Source: Hymenobacter jeollabukensis
GTDB lineage: Bacteria; Bacteroidota; Bacteroidia; Cytophagales; Hymenobacteraceae
Length of the DNA: 64,000 nucleotides
Assembly: GCF_005771675.1 (NCBI RefSeq)
Contig: NZ_VAJM01000001.1
Coordinates: forward strand, 372,001 to 436,000
Reading direction: 5' to 3'
In this document: piece by piece, positions 33,558 through 42,496 of the stretch
How positions within the stretch are numbered: the stretch's first letter is position 1
How the letters are laid out: every line of letters starts with the position of its first letter
The notes under the pieces: model-generated
What the model was told of the DNA's origin: nothing
Seen by the model: only the letters and a program-made list of their open reading frames with translations
Databases searched by the model: none
Translations under genes and position numbers: made by a program

Positions 33558-34760
33558 TTATTGGCGCTTGTACAAGGTACCATTGAAGTAGATGCGTTCG
33601 GGCTTGGCCGCCGTGCCTTCGGTCACGAAGGGAAAGCTCACCCCGCTGGTTTGCTGCCCCTGGTTGTCGGTCAGCGTCAGGACAAAGCCGTTGAGCTGCC
33701 AGCGGCCGGCTGCCTGGCCCTGCCCGCCGGTCTTCAGGACCGAGCCGTCGGAGACGCTACTGGAGGAGGCCACGCCGGAGCGGGAATAGGTGCCGTCGGC
33801 GCGGAAGGTGTAGGTGCCGGCCACGGCAATGGAGCCTGAGCCGGTGGAAACGGAATTGCCGCCCTCGAAAGTACCTAGCAGCTGCTGGGTGCTGCGAAAC
33901 GGCTGTGCCCCCACGAAGATGCCCGTGTCCCAGTTGAAGGCGTCGGCTTTGGCGTCCTCCACCACGCTGCTGGATTTCTGCCCGCTGGCCCAGGCTACCG
34001 TGAGCTTGTTGCCACTAACCTGGAAGGTGCCGCGGTAGCCCGGCTTGAGCGCCGCCAGCTCGGCCGCCGAGAAGCCGGTCGGGTCCACGTACACCCGGCC
34101 ATCGGGCGTGAAGTAGTAGGTACTTTTCTCCAGGGAACGGGTGGCAATCCAGTAGCGCGTCATCAAAAACAGGCCCACCGGGCGGTTGCCCGTCACCTTG
34201 CCGACCAGGGGCTGGGCCACGGCGGCCGGGCGGGCTGCCGGGCGCGGGGCCGCCGTGACGGCCGGAGCCGGGCGGGCCGCCGCCGGGGCGGTGGCGGGGC
34301 CGGGCCCTACCGGTCGGATAGTGCTGGCCGGCTGCGTCGCCGGAGCTGGCGCGCTGGCGCTGCCGCCGGCATTGCGGGCGGCGGCCTGCAGCACGGTGGC
34401 AAAGCGTGCATCGGGGCGCACGGCGGCCAGGTCGGCGTCGGTGCGCAGGGAGTTGGGGTCGGCGTAGCCTAGGGCCGTAGCCTGGTTCAGAGCGGCAAAG
34501 GCGGCGTTGGCATTGCCGGCCAGGGACTCAATGCAGGCCATATTGTAGCGGTGCACCGGGTCCTGGGGCTCGTAGTCGATGGCCTGCTGGCAGAGCGTCC
34601 GGGCCTGGGTGAGGTTGCGCGCCTGCACCGCCTGCAGCATCACTGGATAAATGGCCACTACGGCCTGGTGCTTGGCGGCGGCATCGGACTGCGCGTGGAG
34701 CGGGCGGCTGCTCAGCAGCGCGGCCACAACCAGGGTTGCGGCGAGGAAACGGGCTGACAT
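33558..34760 (-). CDS. Secreted TPR-containing protein of unknown function
   Basis: 400 residues. Signal peptide to about residue 23 (LHAQ). A TPR-like region (about 30-130, LTQARTLCQQAIDYEPQDPVHRYNMACIESLAGN) is followed by an Ala/Pro-rich linker (130-185). The C-terminal 200 residues form a beta-rich lipocalin-like domain with two similar halves (ESTYYFTPDGRVYVDP-like and GTYTFRADGTYSRSG). No enzymatic motif seen. Probably periplasmic or exported. Confidence 0.75.
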   Translation of the reverse strand: MSARFLAATLVVAALLSSRPLHAQSDAAAKHQAVVAIYPVMLQAVQARNLTQARTLCQQAIDYEPQDPVHRYNMACIESLAGNANAAFAALNQATALGYADPNSLRTDADLAAVRPDARFATVLQAAARNAGGSASAPAPATQPASTIRPVGPGPATAPAAARPAPAVTAAPRPAARPAAVAQPLVGKVTGNRPVGLFLMTRYWIATRSLEKSTYYFTPDGRVYVDPTGFSAAELAALKPGYRGTFQVSGNKLTVAWASGQKSSSVVEDAKADAFNWDTGIFVGAQPFRSTQQLLGTFEGGNSVSTGSGSIAVAGTYTFRADGTYSRSGVASSSSVSDGSVLKTGGQGQAAGRWQLNGFVLTLTDNQGQQTSGVSFPFVTEGTAAKPERIYFNGTLYKRQ

Positions 34761-35125
34761 GGTGGGAATGCCGGGGAATGGTGGACGGGCTCAGAAAATA
34801 CCCATTGCGCCGCCGAAATCCGCGCAAAGTCGATGGACCCGGGACTGGCCTCTACCAAGCGGCCCACACTGAATACCAAGCCGCGGCGTTAAGGCGCAAA
34901 TCTGCGCTCCGTATGCCGCCGACCCGGCCATTTTCTGCTCCTCCTGCCGTGCTGATTACGCTACTGCCGGCGCCGGCCGCCACGGCCCAGACCCCGCCCG
35001 TGTGCCGGAGCGTGCTACCGGCGAGGACTTTGCCGAACTGACGCTGCACTATGAGCTAGGACCGGGCGCGCGTTGAACCCGCAATAACAGCCGCGGGGCC
35101 GGCCAATTGGTCGGCCCCGTGGCTG
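34761..35125. other. Mostly non-coding stretch with a possible gene remnant
   Basis: 365 bases. The only hint of coding is at 34913-35076. ATG 34913 reads a signal-like sequence ending in ATAQTPPVCRS. A one-base frame change near 35025 would continue as TGEDFAELTLHYELGPGAR and a stop. This could be a frameshifted remnant of a small secreted protein. Confidence 0.35.
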
Positions 35126-35127
35126 TT
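35086..35127 (-). terminator. Terminator-like hairpin at the end of the DUF3109 gene
   Basis: AACAGCCGCGGGGCCG and CGGCCCCGTGGCTGTT form a long stem with one mismatch. It overlaps the stop codon of the gene at 35126. Confidence 0.6.
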
Positions 35128-35707
35128 AGGTCGTCGTTTCAGGAGTTGGATTTTCGATTTCCTGGGTCAGCTCCTGGTACCAGGCCTCGCCGTACTTTCG
35201 AATCAGCGGCTCCTTCAGGAACTTGTACACCGGCACGCCCAGCTGGGCGCCGAAGGCGCAGGCCGGATTGCAGATTTCCCACCGGTCGTAGTTCAGGGCC
35301 TCGAACTCGTCGTACTTGCTGATGCGGATGGGGTACAGGTGGCAGCTGATGGGCTTTTTGAACGTGGTGGCCCCGGCCAGATAGGCCTGCTCGATGCCGC
35401 ACTTCAGGATGCCCCGCTCGTCGTACAAGGCGTAGGCACACTCCCGGTTGTCGATGGTGGTGGTCGAGTAGTCGCCCTCCCAGTCCTCCACGTACAGGCC
35501 CTGCTCCTCAATGGCGTGGCGGCCGGCGTGGGTCAGGAAGGGCTTGATCTTATCGTACTCCTGCTCCAGAATCTTGAGCTCCGCCTCTTCCAGCGGGGCG
35601 CCCAGGTCACCCTCCACGCAGCAGGCGCCCTTGCAGCGCTCCAGGTTGCAGACGAAAAACTGGTCGCGGACGTCGTCGGAGACGATGGTATTCTGGATGA
35701 CAATCAT
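35126..35707 (-). CDS. DUF3109 family cysteine-rich protein
   Basis: 193 residues. Many conserved cysteines: Cys20, Cys25, Cys29 and Cys30 ([16 protein letters not shown]), then [24 protein letters not shown] and [10 protein letters not shown]. This layout is shared with the YkgJ/FliB metal-binding group and suggests a metal or Fe-S cluster. Widespread and uncharacterised in Bacteroidota. Cytoplasmic. Confidence 0.9.
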   Translation of the reverse strand: MIVIQNTIVSDDVRDQFFVCNLERCKGACCVEGDLGAPLEEAELKILEQEYDKIKPFLTHAGRHAIEEQGLYVEDWEGDYSTTTIDNRECAYALYDERGILKCGIEQAYLAGATTFKKPISCHLYPIRISKYDEFEALNYDRWEICNPACAFGAQLGVPVYKFLKEPLIRKYGEAWYQELTQEIENPTPETTT

Positions 35708-35831
35708 GGAAGGGTGCGGGAAACGAGCCGCAAAGATACGGCGGCAGATTCGCTGCCGAACAACGCCCGGCGGCGCGAAGTTCGCCTTTCCCTTAGCCGC
35801 TCAGCGCACCTACCCGTCACGTAAGGCAAAC

Positions 35832-36137
35832 TCAGCGCCACAGCTTCACGCAAATCAACACAATGCCCAATACCAGGACGTGAGCCGATAAGCTGCCCTT
35901 GTCAAAGGCAGAAGCGCGCTCCAGGATGCATTTGCCCACGAGGAACAGGCCCCAGAAAATGCCAAAGCCATAACCGAAGAGCAGGGGTAGTACGGGTGTT
36001 CCTAACGTGCATGCACTACCCACCGGCATGAACTGCGCCATTAGCACGCAGGCAATTATGCACAGCAAGTAAAACCCGACCGTCAGGGCAAACCCCGCCG
36101 CTGCCGAGCGGCCCCAGGAAAGTTGGTCTGCGTTCAT
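35832..36137 (-). CDS. Small integral membrane protein, unknown
   Basis: 101 residues with three hydrophobic segments (about 12-36, 47-70 and 84-98). No family recognised. GC content is visibly lower than its neighbours. It is divergent from the helicase gene; its start ATG is at 36135-36137. Confidence 0.6.
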   Translation of the reverse strand: MNADQLSWGRSAAAGFALTVGFYLLCIIACVLMAQFMPVGSACTLGTPVLPLLFGYGFGIFWGLFLVGKCILERASAFDKGSLSAHVLVLGIVLICVKLWR

Positions 36138-36206
36138 GGAAGTGAAAGATAAAGTAAGCTAACCACATTAGCCGCCCGGCCCCTTCCCCCGCCGCCCCGT
36201 TCGTCT

Positions 36207-36214
36207 TACCTTTG
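36207..36214 (+). promoter_or_regulatory. -7 promoter element of the helicase gene
   Basis: TACCTTTG, an exact TAnnTTTG match, 36 bases before the ATG. Confidence 0.65.
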
Positions 36215-36249
36215 TGGTTTAGCCGCCAAGCCGGCTACGAAGACGACGA

Positions 36250-38496
36250 ATGGCACTGGACTATATCAACCTACTCAACGAGTCGCAGCGCGGCGCGGTG
36301 TTGCACACCGAGGGCCCGGCGATGATTATTGCGGGCGCGGGCTCGGGCAAGACGCGGGTACTGACCTACCGCATTGCCCACCTGCTGGAAAAGGGCGTGG
36401 ACCCGTTCAACATCCTGGCCCTGACCTTTACCAACAAGGCCGCCCGCGAAATGCGCGCCCGGATTGAGAAGGTGGTGGGCCCCGAGGCCAAGAACCTGTG
36501 GATGGGCACCTTCCACAGCATCTTCGCCCGCATTCTGCGCTCGGAGGCCGATAAGCTCGGCTACCCGCGGCACTTCACCATCTACGACACCCAGGACACC
36601 AAGACGCTCATCACCCAGATTGTGAAGGAGCTGGACCTGGACGACAAGCTCTACAAGCCGAGCACCGTGCTGGGCCGCATTTCTGCGGCCAAGAACAAAC
36701 TGATTTCGGTGCAGCAGTACCTGCAGGACCCCGTCATCAAGCAGGACGACGAGGCCGCGCTGCGGCCCAAAATCGGCGTCATCTACCAGCAGTACCAGCA
36801 GCGCTGCTTCAAGGCCGGCGCCATGGACTTCGACGACCTGCTGTACCAGACCAACGTCCTGTTCAAGGACCACCCGGACGCGCTGAACAAGTATCAGAAC
36901 ATCTTCCACTACGTGATGGTGGACGAGTACCAGGACACCAACTACTCGCAGTATCTCATCAGCCGGAAGCTGGCGGCCAAAAACCGCAACATCTGCGTGG
37001 TGGGCGACGACGCGCAGAGCATCTACGCCTTCCGCGGCGCCGACATCCAGAACATCCTCAACTTCGAGAAGGACTACCCCGAGCTGGCCATTTTCAAGCT
37101 GGAGCAGAACTACCGCAGCACGAAAAACATCGTGAAGGCGGCCAACTCGGTTATCAAGAACAACCAGGCCCAGCTGCGCAAAAGCGTGTTTTCCGACAAC
37201 GAGGAAGGCCCGCGCATCGAGGTGATTCGGGCGGCCTCAGACAACGAGGAGGGCAAGCTGGTGGCCAACGGCATCTACGAGGAGAAGATGAACCACCATC
37301 TTTCCTACGACCATTTTGCCATCCTCTACCGCACCAACGCTCAGAGCCGGGCCATGGAAGAGGCCCTGCGCAAGCTCAACATCAAGTACAAAATCGTCGG
37401 CGGCCTCTCGTTCTACCAGCGCAAGGAAATCAAGGACCTGGTGGCCTACCTGCGCCTAACCGTCAACCCCAACGACGAGCAGGCCCTGCGCCGCATCATC
37501 AACTACCCCAAGCGCGGCATCGGCGACACCACGATCAGCAAGCTGATCAACGCGGCGGAGGAGTCGAACCATACGCTCTGGGAAGTGGTGACCAATGCTG
37601 ACCAGTTTCTGCCCGCCCGGGTGTCGAACCCGGTGGTGGACTTCGGCGAGAAAATCAAGAGCTACGCCGTGGTGGCCGGCAAGGATGACGCCTTCGAGGC
37701 GGCCAAGTTCATTGCCAAGAACTCGGGCATGATCGAGGACCTCTACGCCGACAAGAGCATCGAGGGCCTCTCGCGCTACGAGAACATCCAGGAGCTGCTG
37801 AACGGCATCAAGGAATACGTGGACGACCCGGAGCGGGAGGACAAGTCTCTGGCTTCCTTCCTGCAGGACATTGCGCTGGTGACGGATACCGACCTCAAGG
37901 ACGCCAAGGACGAGGGCGAATCCGTCACGCTGATGACGATTCACTCGGCCAAGGGCCTGGAGTTCCGCAACGTGTACATCGTGGGCATGGAGGAAAACCT
38001 GTTCCCCTCGCAGATGATGATAACCTCGCGCTCGGACCTGGAGGAGGAGCGCCGCCTGTTCTACGTGGCCATTACCCGGGCCGAGAAAAAGCTCACGCTC
38101 AGCTACGCCACCTCCCGCTACCAGTGGGGCAACCTGCGCAGCTGCGAGAAAAGCCGCTTTATCGACGAAATCGACCCCACGTTCGTGGAGTTCAAGTACG
38201 GGCAGGAGGAAAGCCCCTTCGCCCCGGTGCTGGAACGCCGCTCGAACCTGGTCGGCGCTCAGAAAATCAAGCCCGCCGCGGCCCCGGTGAAGCCCTACGT
38301 GCCCTCCCCCGACTTCAAGCCCTCGGACACCACCAACCTGGCCGTCGGCAACAAGGTGGAGCACCCCAAGTTCGGCTTCGGCACGGTGGTCAAGCTGGAA
38401 AAGCAGGACGGCTCGGTGAAAGCCACGATTCAGTTCGAGGGCGGCGTGGGCGAGAAAACCCTGCTGCTGAGCTTCGCCAAGCTGCGGATTGTATAA
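36250..38496 (+). CDS. UvrD/PcrA-type superfamily 1 DNA helicase
   Basis: 748 residues. Walker A AGAGSGKTRVLTYR, motif Ia ALTFTNKAAREM, DEYQDTN (motif II), GDDAQSIYAFRGA (III), QNYRST (IV), TIHSAKGLEFRNVYIVG (V) and VAITRAEKKL (VI) are all present. The C-terminal 90 residues carry the PcrA-type tudor-like end (VEHPKFGFGTVVKLE). A 3'-5' helicase in repair and removal of stalled complexes. Often annotated pcrA or uvrD. Confidence 0.96.
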   Translation: MALDYINLLNESQRGAVLHTEGPAMIIAGAGSGKTRVLTYRIAHLLEKGVDPFNILALTFTNKAAREMRARIEKVVGPEAKNLWMGTFHSIFARILRSEADKLGYPRHFTIYDTQDTKTLITQIVKELDLDDKLYKPSTVLGRISAAKNKLISVQQYLQDPVIKQDDEAALRPKIGVIYQQYQQRCFKAGAMDFDDLLYQTNVLFKDHPDALNKYQNIFHYVMVDEYQDTNYSQYLISRKLAAKNRNICVVGDDAQSIYAFRGADIQNILNFEKDYPELAIFKLEQNYRSTKNIVKAANSVIKNNQAQLRKSVFSDNEEGPRIEVIRAASDNEEGKLVANGIYEEKMNHHLSYDHFAILYRTNAQSRAMEEALRKLNIKYKIVGGLSFYQRKEIKDLVAYLRLTVNPNDEQALRRIINYPKRGIGDTTISKLINAAEESNHTLWEVVTNADQFLPARVSNPVVDFGEKIKSYAVVAGKDDAFEAAKFIAKNSGMIEDLYADKSIEGLSRYENIQELLNGIKEYVDDPEREDKSLASFLQDIALVTDTDLKDAKDEGESVTLMTIHSAKGLEFRNVYIVGMEENLFPSQMMITSRSDLEEERRLFYVAITRAEKKLTLSYATSRYQWGNLRSCEKSRFIDEIDPTFVEFKYGQEESPFAPVLERRSNLVGAQKIKPAAAPVKPYVPSPDFKPSDTTNLAVGNKVEHPKFGFGTVVKLEKQDGSVKATIQFEGGVGEKTLLLSFAKLRIV

Positions 38497-38513
38497 CCCC
38501 GCCCGCGTCGTAG

Positions 38514-38590
38514 CGCGAACTTGTAGTTCGCGTATCCTGAACGGTTGTCGTTACAAGATGCCGCTAAGGATACGCGAACTATTTTTTTAG
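38514..38590. repeat. GTTCGCG-type inverted repeats and terminator
   Basis: A small palindrome CGCGAAC-TTGTA-GTTCGCG (38514-38532) overlaps a larger one, TAGTTCGCGTATCCT (38524-38538) with AGGATACGCGAACTA (38567-38581), followed by seven T residues. The two structures are mutually exclusive. The larger one ends the helicase transcript. Confidence 0.85.
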
Positions 38591-38593
38591 CTA

Positions 38594-39070
38594 ATGAGCC
38601 ACACAAGCATGATCTTCCTCGATATCGACGGCGTGCTCTGCACCCAACCACTATGGAAGCCAGAAGTCATGGCCGACGACGGGTACAGCGAGTTCAACGC
38701 CGCCTGCGTGGCCAATCTGAACGCGTTGGTTGAAAAAACCGGCGCACAGATCGTCCTTACTTCGTCGCGCCGCATGACCGTAACTTTGGCCGGATTTCAG
38801 GCCTTGATGCAGCGCCGTGGCTTTCGTGGTGACATCCGGGGCAAAGTCGATGAGGCCACTGAACCAAACGGGACGTCCCGCGCTTCTGAAATAGAGGGCT
38901 GGCTGACCCGGCACGGCGAGCCGGCCCGCTACGTCATTATCGACGACGACAGCCGGCTGGCCGGGCTGCCAGACCACTACCGCCGGCACTGGGTCCGCAC
39001 GGCCTACCACCGCGGCTTGGATGCGGCGGCGCTGGCCGAAGCCCTACGTATTCTGGCGGCCGGCCAATAA
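38594..39070 (+). CDS. HAD-like protein (Swiss-army-knife RNA-repair HAD type)
   Basis: 158 residues. HAD motif I is FLDIDGVLC, motif II LTSSRR and the distal motif YVIIDDDSRL. The overall pattern fits the HAD_SAK family found in RNA-repair proteins and as stand-alone phosphatases. The nucleophile Asp and the Asp two residues later are both present, so activity is plausible. It starts four bases beyond the helicase terminator. Substrate unknown. Confidence 0.8.
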   Translation: MSHTSMIFLDIDGVLCTQPLWKPEVMADDGYSEFNAACVANLNALVEKTGAQIVLTSSRRMTVTLAGFQALMQRRGFRGDIRGKVDEATEPNGTSRASEIEGWLTRHGEPARYVIIDDDSRLAGLPDHYRRHWVRTAYHRGLDAAALAEALRILAAGQ

Positions 39071-39127
39071 TTTGGGCTGTTGGCGTTTCGTAGCGGCGAA
39101 AACGCGACCTGAACGGTGCAACTGCCG

Positions 39128-39137
39128 TATATTTAGC
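39128..39137 (+). promoter_or_regulatory. Promoter-like TATATTTAGC element before the DUF4290 gene
   Basis: The same ten bases lie at 12705-12714 upstream of another gene; both fit a TAnnTTTG-type -7 box with one mismatch. Confidence 0.4.
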
Positions 39138-39240
39138 GCTTCAAACCGTCGAGCCATTACCTGCTCGGCACCCTCGGCTGGCCTCCCCTCCTATCCGGGT
39201 ATCCGACTCCGCGCCGCCGAATTCCTTTCCTGACAAACCA

Positions 39241-39969
39241 ATGATTGACATTCTTCCCCCGCAGCTCCAGCTGCTGGTGCGCGAATACGGCCAGAATACC
39301 TACCAGCTGGCCCAGACGCTGCTCACGCTGGAAGACCGCGCCGAGCGCACCAAGCGCGCCCAGCAGATTGTGCAGCTCATGTTCCGCCTGAATCCCGGCG
39401 TACGGGAGCAGCAGGACTACCAGCACAAGCTCTGGAACCACCTCTACGCCATGACCGGCAACCAGCTGGACGTGGACGCCCCCTTCCCCCTCACCGGCCT
39501 CGACCAGTTTACCCGCAAGCCCGAACGCCTCAGCTACCCCACCAAGGGCCCCAAGCTGCGTCCTTACGGCAAAAACGTGGAGGAGCTGGTGGCCAAGGCC
39601 GTGGCCCTGGAAGATACCACCGCCCGCGAGCAGGCAGCCATTAGTATCGGCCGGGTGATGAAGTTTCTGCACCGGATGCACAGCAAGGACATCCCGAAGG
39701 ACGTGACCATCATCCGCCACCTCAAAGATTTGTCGGCCGGCAAGCTGCAGCTCGACCAGGCCCAGGTGGACGCCGCCGGCGGCTTCGACACCATGACCGG
39801 CTCGGCCAGTCAGGGCGGTGGTGGCGGCGGCCGCGCCAGCCAGGGCGCATTCGTGGTGCCGCAGCCCCGCCAGGAGCGGGAGCAGCGCCGCGGTGGCGGC
39901 AAGCAGGAGCGCCGCGACAAGCGCCGGGGCAAAAAAGGAGGCCGTGAACCGCAACAACCGCCGCAGTAA
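39241..39969 (+). CDS. DUF4290 family protein
   Basis: 242 residues. The conserved N-terminal helical domain (MIDILPPQLQLLVREYGQNTY, LWNHLYAMTG, PYGKNVEELV) is followed by a Gly/Arg/Lys-rich tail from about residue 185. It lies before murA, its usual neighbour in Bacteroidota. Function unknown; the basic tail could bind nucleic acid. Confidence 0.9.
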   Translation: MIDILPPQLQLLVREYGQNTYQLAQTLLTLEDRAERTKRAQQIVQLMFRLNPGVREQQDYQHKLWNHLYAMTGNQLDVDAPFPLTGLDQFTRKPERLSYPTKGPKLRPYGKNVEELVAKAVALEDTTAREQAAISIGRVMKFLHRMHSKDIPKDVTIIRHLKDLSAGKLQLDQAQVDAAGGFDTMTGSASQGGGGGGRASQGAFVVPQPRQEREQRRGGGKQERRDKRRGKKGGREPQQPPQ

Positions 39970-39975
39970 TTATTT

Positions 39976-40084
39976 GGACATGGGCTGGTGAGACATGAGA
40001 AGTGAGACAGACGTCAGCAACGATTTCGCTGAACCTGGATGTCCGTCTCCCTTCTCAGGCCTCACTGTCTCATATCTCATCGAC
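39976..40084. repeat. Second GAGACAT heptamer array with inverted partner, before murA
   Basis: The left array 39976-40013 is GGACATG, GGCTGGT, GAGACAT, GAGAAGT, GAGACAG, ACG. It differs from the accB-accC copy only in the second unit. The right array (about 40039-40084) is an imperfect inverse (GTCTCCC, TTCTCAG, GCCTCAC, TGTCTCAT). Loop sequences share a GCGAAATCGT-like core, here on the opposite strand. Confidence 0.9.
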
Positions 40085-40095
40085 TCTGTTCCAGA

Positions 40096-41406
40096 ATGGC
40101 AGCAGCTTTTGAAGTAATCGGCGGGAAACCGCTGCGCGGCGAGATAGTGCCGCAAGGGGCCAAAAACGAGGCCCTGCAAATCCTCTGTGCCGTGCTTCTG
40201 ACCCCGGAGCCCGTCACCATCTCCAACATTCCGGACATCCGCGACGTCAACAAGCTCATTGAGCTGCTCGGCAGCATGGGTGTGCAGGTAGAGCGGCTCT
40301 CGGCCGATACCTACCGCTTCCAGGCCGATGAAGTCAACCTCGACTACCTCGACACGCCGGAGTTCGTGAAGCAGGCGCGCGAGCTGCGCGGCTCGGTGAT
40401 GATTCTGGGCCCGATGCTGGCCCGCTACGGCAAGTGCCAGCTGCCCAAGCCCGGCGGCGACAAAATTGGCCGCCGGCCGCTGGATACCCATTTCTGGGGC
40501 CTGCAGAAACTCGGCGCCGACCTGAAAGTGGAAGGCCCGGAGTTTTACCGTATGTCGGCCTCGAACGGGCTGCGCGGCGCGTACATGCTGCTGGACGAGG
40601 CTTCGGTAACGGGCACGGCCAACATCGTGATGGGCGCGGTGCTGGCCGAGGGTACCACCACCATCTACAACGCGGCCTGCGAGCCGTACCTGCAGCAGCT
40701 CTGCAGGATGCTGGTGCGTATGGGCGCCAATATCCAAGGCATCGGCTCGAACCTGCTGGTCATCGAAGGCGTGAAGTCGCTCGGCGGCACCGAGCACCGC
40801 ATGCTGCCCGACATGATTGAAATCGGCTCGTTTATCGGGCTGGCAGCCATGACGGGCTCGGAAATTACCATCAAGGACTGCGCCATCCCCGAGCTGGGTT
40901 TGATTCCGGACACCTTCCGCAAGCTGGGCATCCAGCTGGAGTTCCGCGGCGACGACATCTTCGTGCCGGCCCAGCCGCGCTACGAAATTGCCACCTACCT
41001 CGACGGCTCCATCCTGACGGTATCGGACCACACCTGGCCGGGTTTCACGCCCGATTTGCTGAGCATTATGCTGGTGGTGGCCACTCAGGCCAAAGGCACC
41101 GTGCTGATTCACCAGAAGATGTTCGAGTCGCGCCTGTTCTTCGTCGACAAGCTCATCGACATGGGCGCGCAGATTACCCTCTGCGACCCGCACCGCGCCA
41201 TCGTCATCGGCCTCGACAAGCACCACGCCCTGCGCGGCATCACCATGACCTCGCCCGACATCCGCGCCGGCGTGGCCCTGCTGATTGCCGCCCTCTCGGC
41301 CGAGGGCAAGAGCACGATTCTCAACATCGAGCAGATTGACCGCGGCTACCAGAACATCGAAGGCCGCCTGCAGGCCCTGGGTGCCCAGATCAAGCGCGTC
41401 GGCTAA
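40096..41406 (+). CDS. murA: UDP-N-acetylglucosamine 1-carboxyvinyltransferase MurA with Asp in place of Cys115
   Basis: 436 residues from ATG 40096 (MAAAFEVIGGKPLRGEIVPQGAKNE). First committed step of peptidoglycan synthesis: adds enolpyruvate from PEP to UDP-GlcNAc. The loop that holds the catalytic Cys in E. coli (Cys115) reads PGGDKIGRRPLDTHF here, so the residue is Asp122. Cys-to-Asp enzymes stay active and are insensitive to fosfomycin. Other signatures (LIPDTFRKLG, DPHRAIVIG) are normal. Confidence 0.96.
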   Translation: MAAAFEVIGGKPLRGEIVPQGAKNEALQILCAVLLTPEPVTISNIPDIRDVNKLIELLGSMGVQVERLSADTYRFQADEVNLDYLDTPEFVKQARELRGSVMILGPMLARYGKCQLPKPGGDKIGRRPLDTHFWGLQKLGADLKVEGPEFYRMSASNGLRGAYMLLDEASVTGTANIVMGAVLAEGTTTIYNAACEPYLQQLCRMLVRMGANIQGIGSNLLVIEGVKSLGGTEHRMLPDMIEIGSFIGLAAMTGSEITIKDCAIPELGLIPDTFRKLGIQLEFRGDDIFVPAQPRYEIATYLDGSILTVSDHTWPGFTPDLLSIMLVVATQAKGTVLIHQKMFESRLFFVDKLIDMGAQITLCDPHRAIVIGLDKHHALRGITMTSPDIRAGVALLIAALSAEGKSTILNIEQIDRGYQNIEGRLQALGAQIKRVG

Positions 41407-41428
41407 GGCACCGAAGCCCGTTGACCCT

Positions 41429-41460
41429 AAAAAGCCCCGCCCCTACCGGCGGGGCTTTTT
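41429..41460 (+). terminator. Terminator after murA
   Basis: AAAAAGCCCCGCC / GGCGGGGCTTTTT with a 6-base loop. Confidence 0.95.
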
Positions 41461-41540
41461 GTTTGCCCCAAGCGCTGCCGCAAAAGGAAATTCTCCAACC
41501 GTCGTTATCCATCCACATTCATCTAAACCCATGTATTGCC

Positions 41541-42419
41541 ATGCATAAACTAACTGGAATTCTGGTGGGGTTGGGGTTGCTGCTGGGCGGTTGCAGCAAC
41601 GATAAGGAAGCGGCCCCAGCCGTGGCCGATCAGGCCGTGATGCTGGAGGCCCCGGCCGTGGAATACGCGCCGGTTTCCGGAGCCGCCGAAGCAGAGCAGG
41701 CCGATGCCCTGGCCGACGGCAACAGCGGCCCCGCCGCCGTGCCCGTCAGCCCCACGGCCCGGCAGCTGATTTACAAGGCCGACGTCGACATCAAAGTCCG
41801 TGACCTGCCCCGCGCGGCGGCCCGCGTCGACAGCATCGTGCGGCGCAGCGGCAGCTGGGTGGGCGCTGCCGCCCAAACCCACTCCGACGACGCGTGGCGG
41901 CAGGAAATGACCATCCGCGTGCGGCCCGAGCGGTTTACCACTTTGCTCGCGGGCCTGTCCGCCCTCGGTACCGTGGAGCGCAAGGCCCTGACTTCGGAGG
42001 ACGTAACGGCCGAGCACGCCGACGTGGCGGCCCGCCTGCGCACCAAGCGCGCCCTGGAGCAGCGCTACATCGGGCTGCTGAGCCAGGCCAAAAAGGTGAG
42101 CGAGGTGCTGGAAATCGAGGGCAAAATCGGGCAGGTGCGCGAGGAAATCGAGTCGGCGGAAAGCCGCTTTAAGGCCCTGAACGACCAAGTAGCCTACTCC
42201 ACCATCACGCTGAAGCTCTACCAGCCGTTGACCCTGCCCGCGCCCGACGCGCCGGTTATTTCCTTCGGCAGCCGCGTAGTCGAGGCATTTTACGACGGCT
42301 GGCAGCTGGTCACCGGGCTGTGCATCGGCCTGGTGGCGCTGTGGCCGCTACTGCTGGTCGGGGGCGTTGTGTTCTGGCTGGTTCGCCGCTGGCGCCTGCG
42401 CCGGCTGGCTTTGCAGTAG
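41541..42419 (+). CDS. DUF4349 lipoprotein
   Basis: 292 residues from ATG 41541 with lipobox LLGGC (Cys18). A beta-strand region (QLIYKADVDIKVRDLPRAAARVDSIV) is followed by a long coiled coil (about 165-215, KRALEQRYIGLLSQAKKVSEVLEIEGKIG) and a single C-terminal membrane segment with a basic end (WRLRRLALQ). This is the DUF4349 layout. Envelope protein of unknown role. Confidence 0.9.
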   Translation: MHKLTGILVGLGLLLGGCSNDKEAAPAVADQAVMLEAPAVEYAPVSGAAEAEQADALADGNSGPAAVPVSPTARQLIYKADVDIKVRDLPRAAARVDSIVRRSGSWVGAAAQTHSDDAWRQEMTIRVRPERFTTLLAGLSALGTVERKALTSEDVTAEHADVAARLRTKRALEQRYIGLLSQAKKVSEVLEIEGKIGQVREEIESAESRFKALNDQVAYSTITLKLYQPLTLPAPDAPVISFGSRVVEAFYDGWQLVTGLCIGLVALWPLLLVGGVVFWLVRRWRLRRLALQ

Positions 42420-42429
42420 TAGTGCCGCT

Positions 42430-42480
42430 TACGCACAAAAAAGCCCGGCCTCATTGCGGTACCGGGCTTTTTTGTGCGTA
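42430..42480. terminator. Bidirectional terminator between convergent genes
   Basis: Perfect 19-bp arms TACGCACAAAAAAGCCCGG (42430-42448) and complement (42462-42480). Confidence 0.95.
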
Positions 42481-42496
42481 GCAAGCAGCAAGCTGC

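Noticed and set aside
38594-39070. HAD gene next to a helicase as an RNA-repair or defence cassette
   Set aside because: No ligase, polynucleotide kinase or nuclease accompanies it, and a terminator separates it from the helicase.
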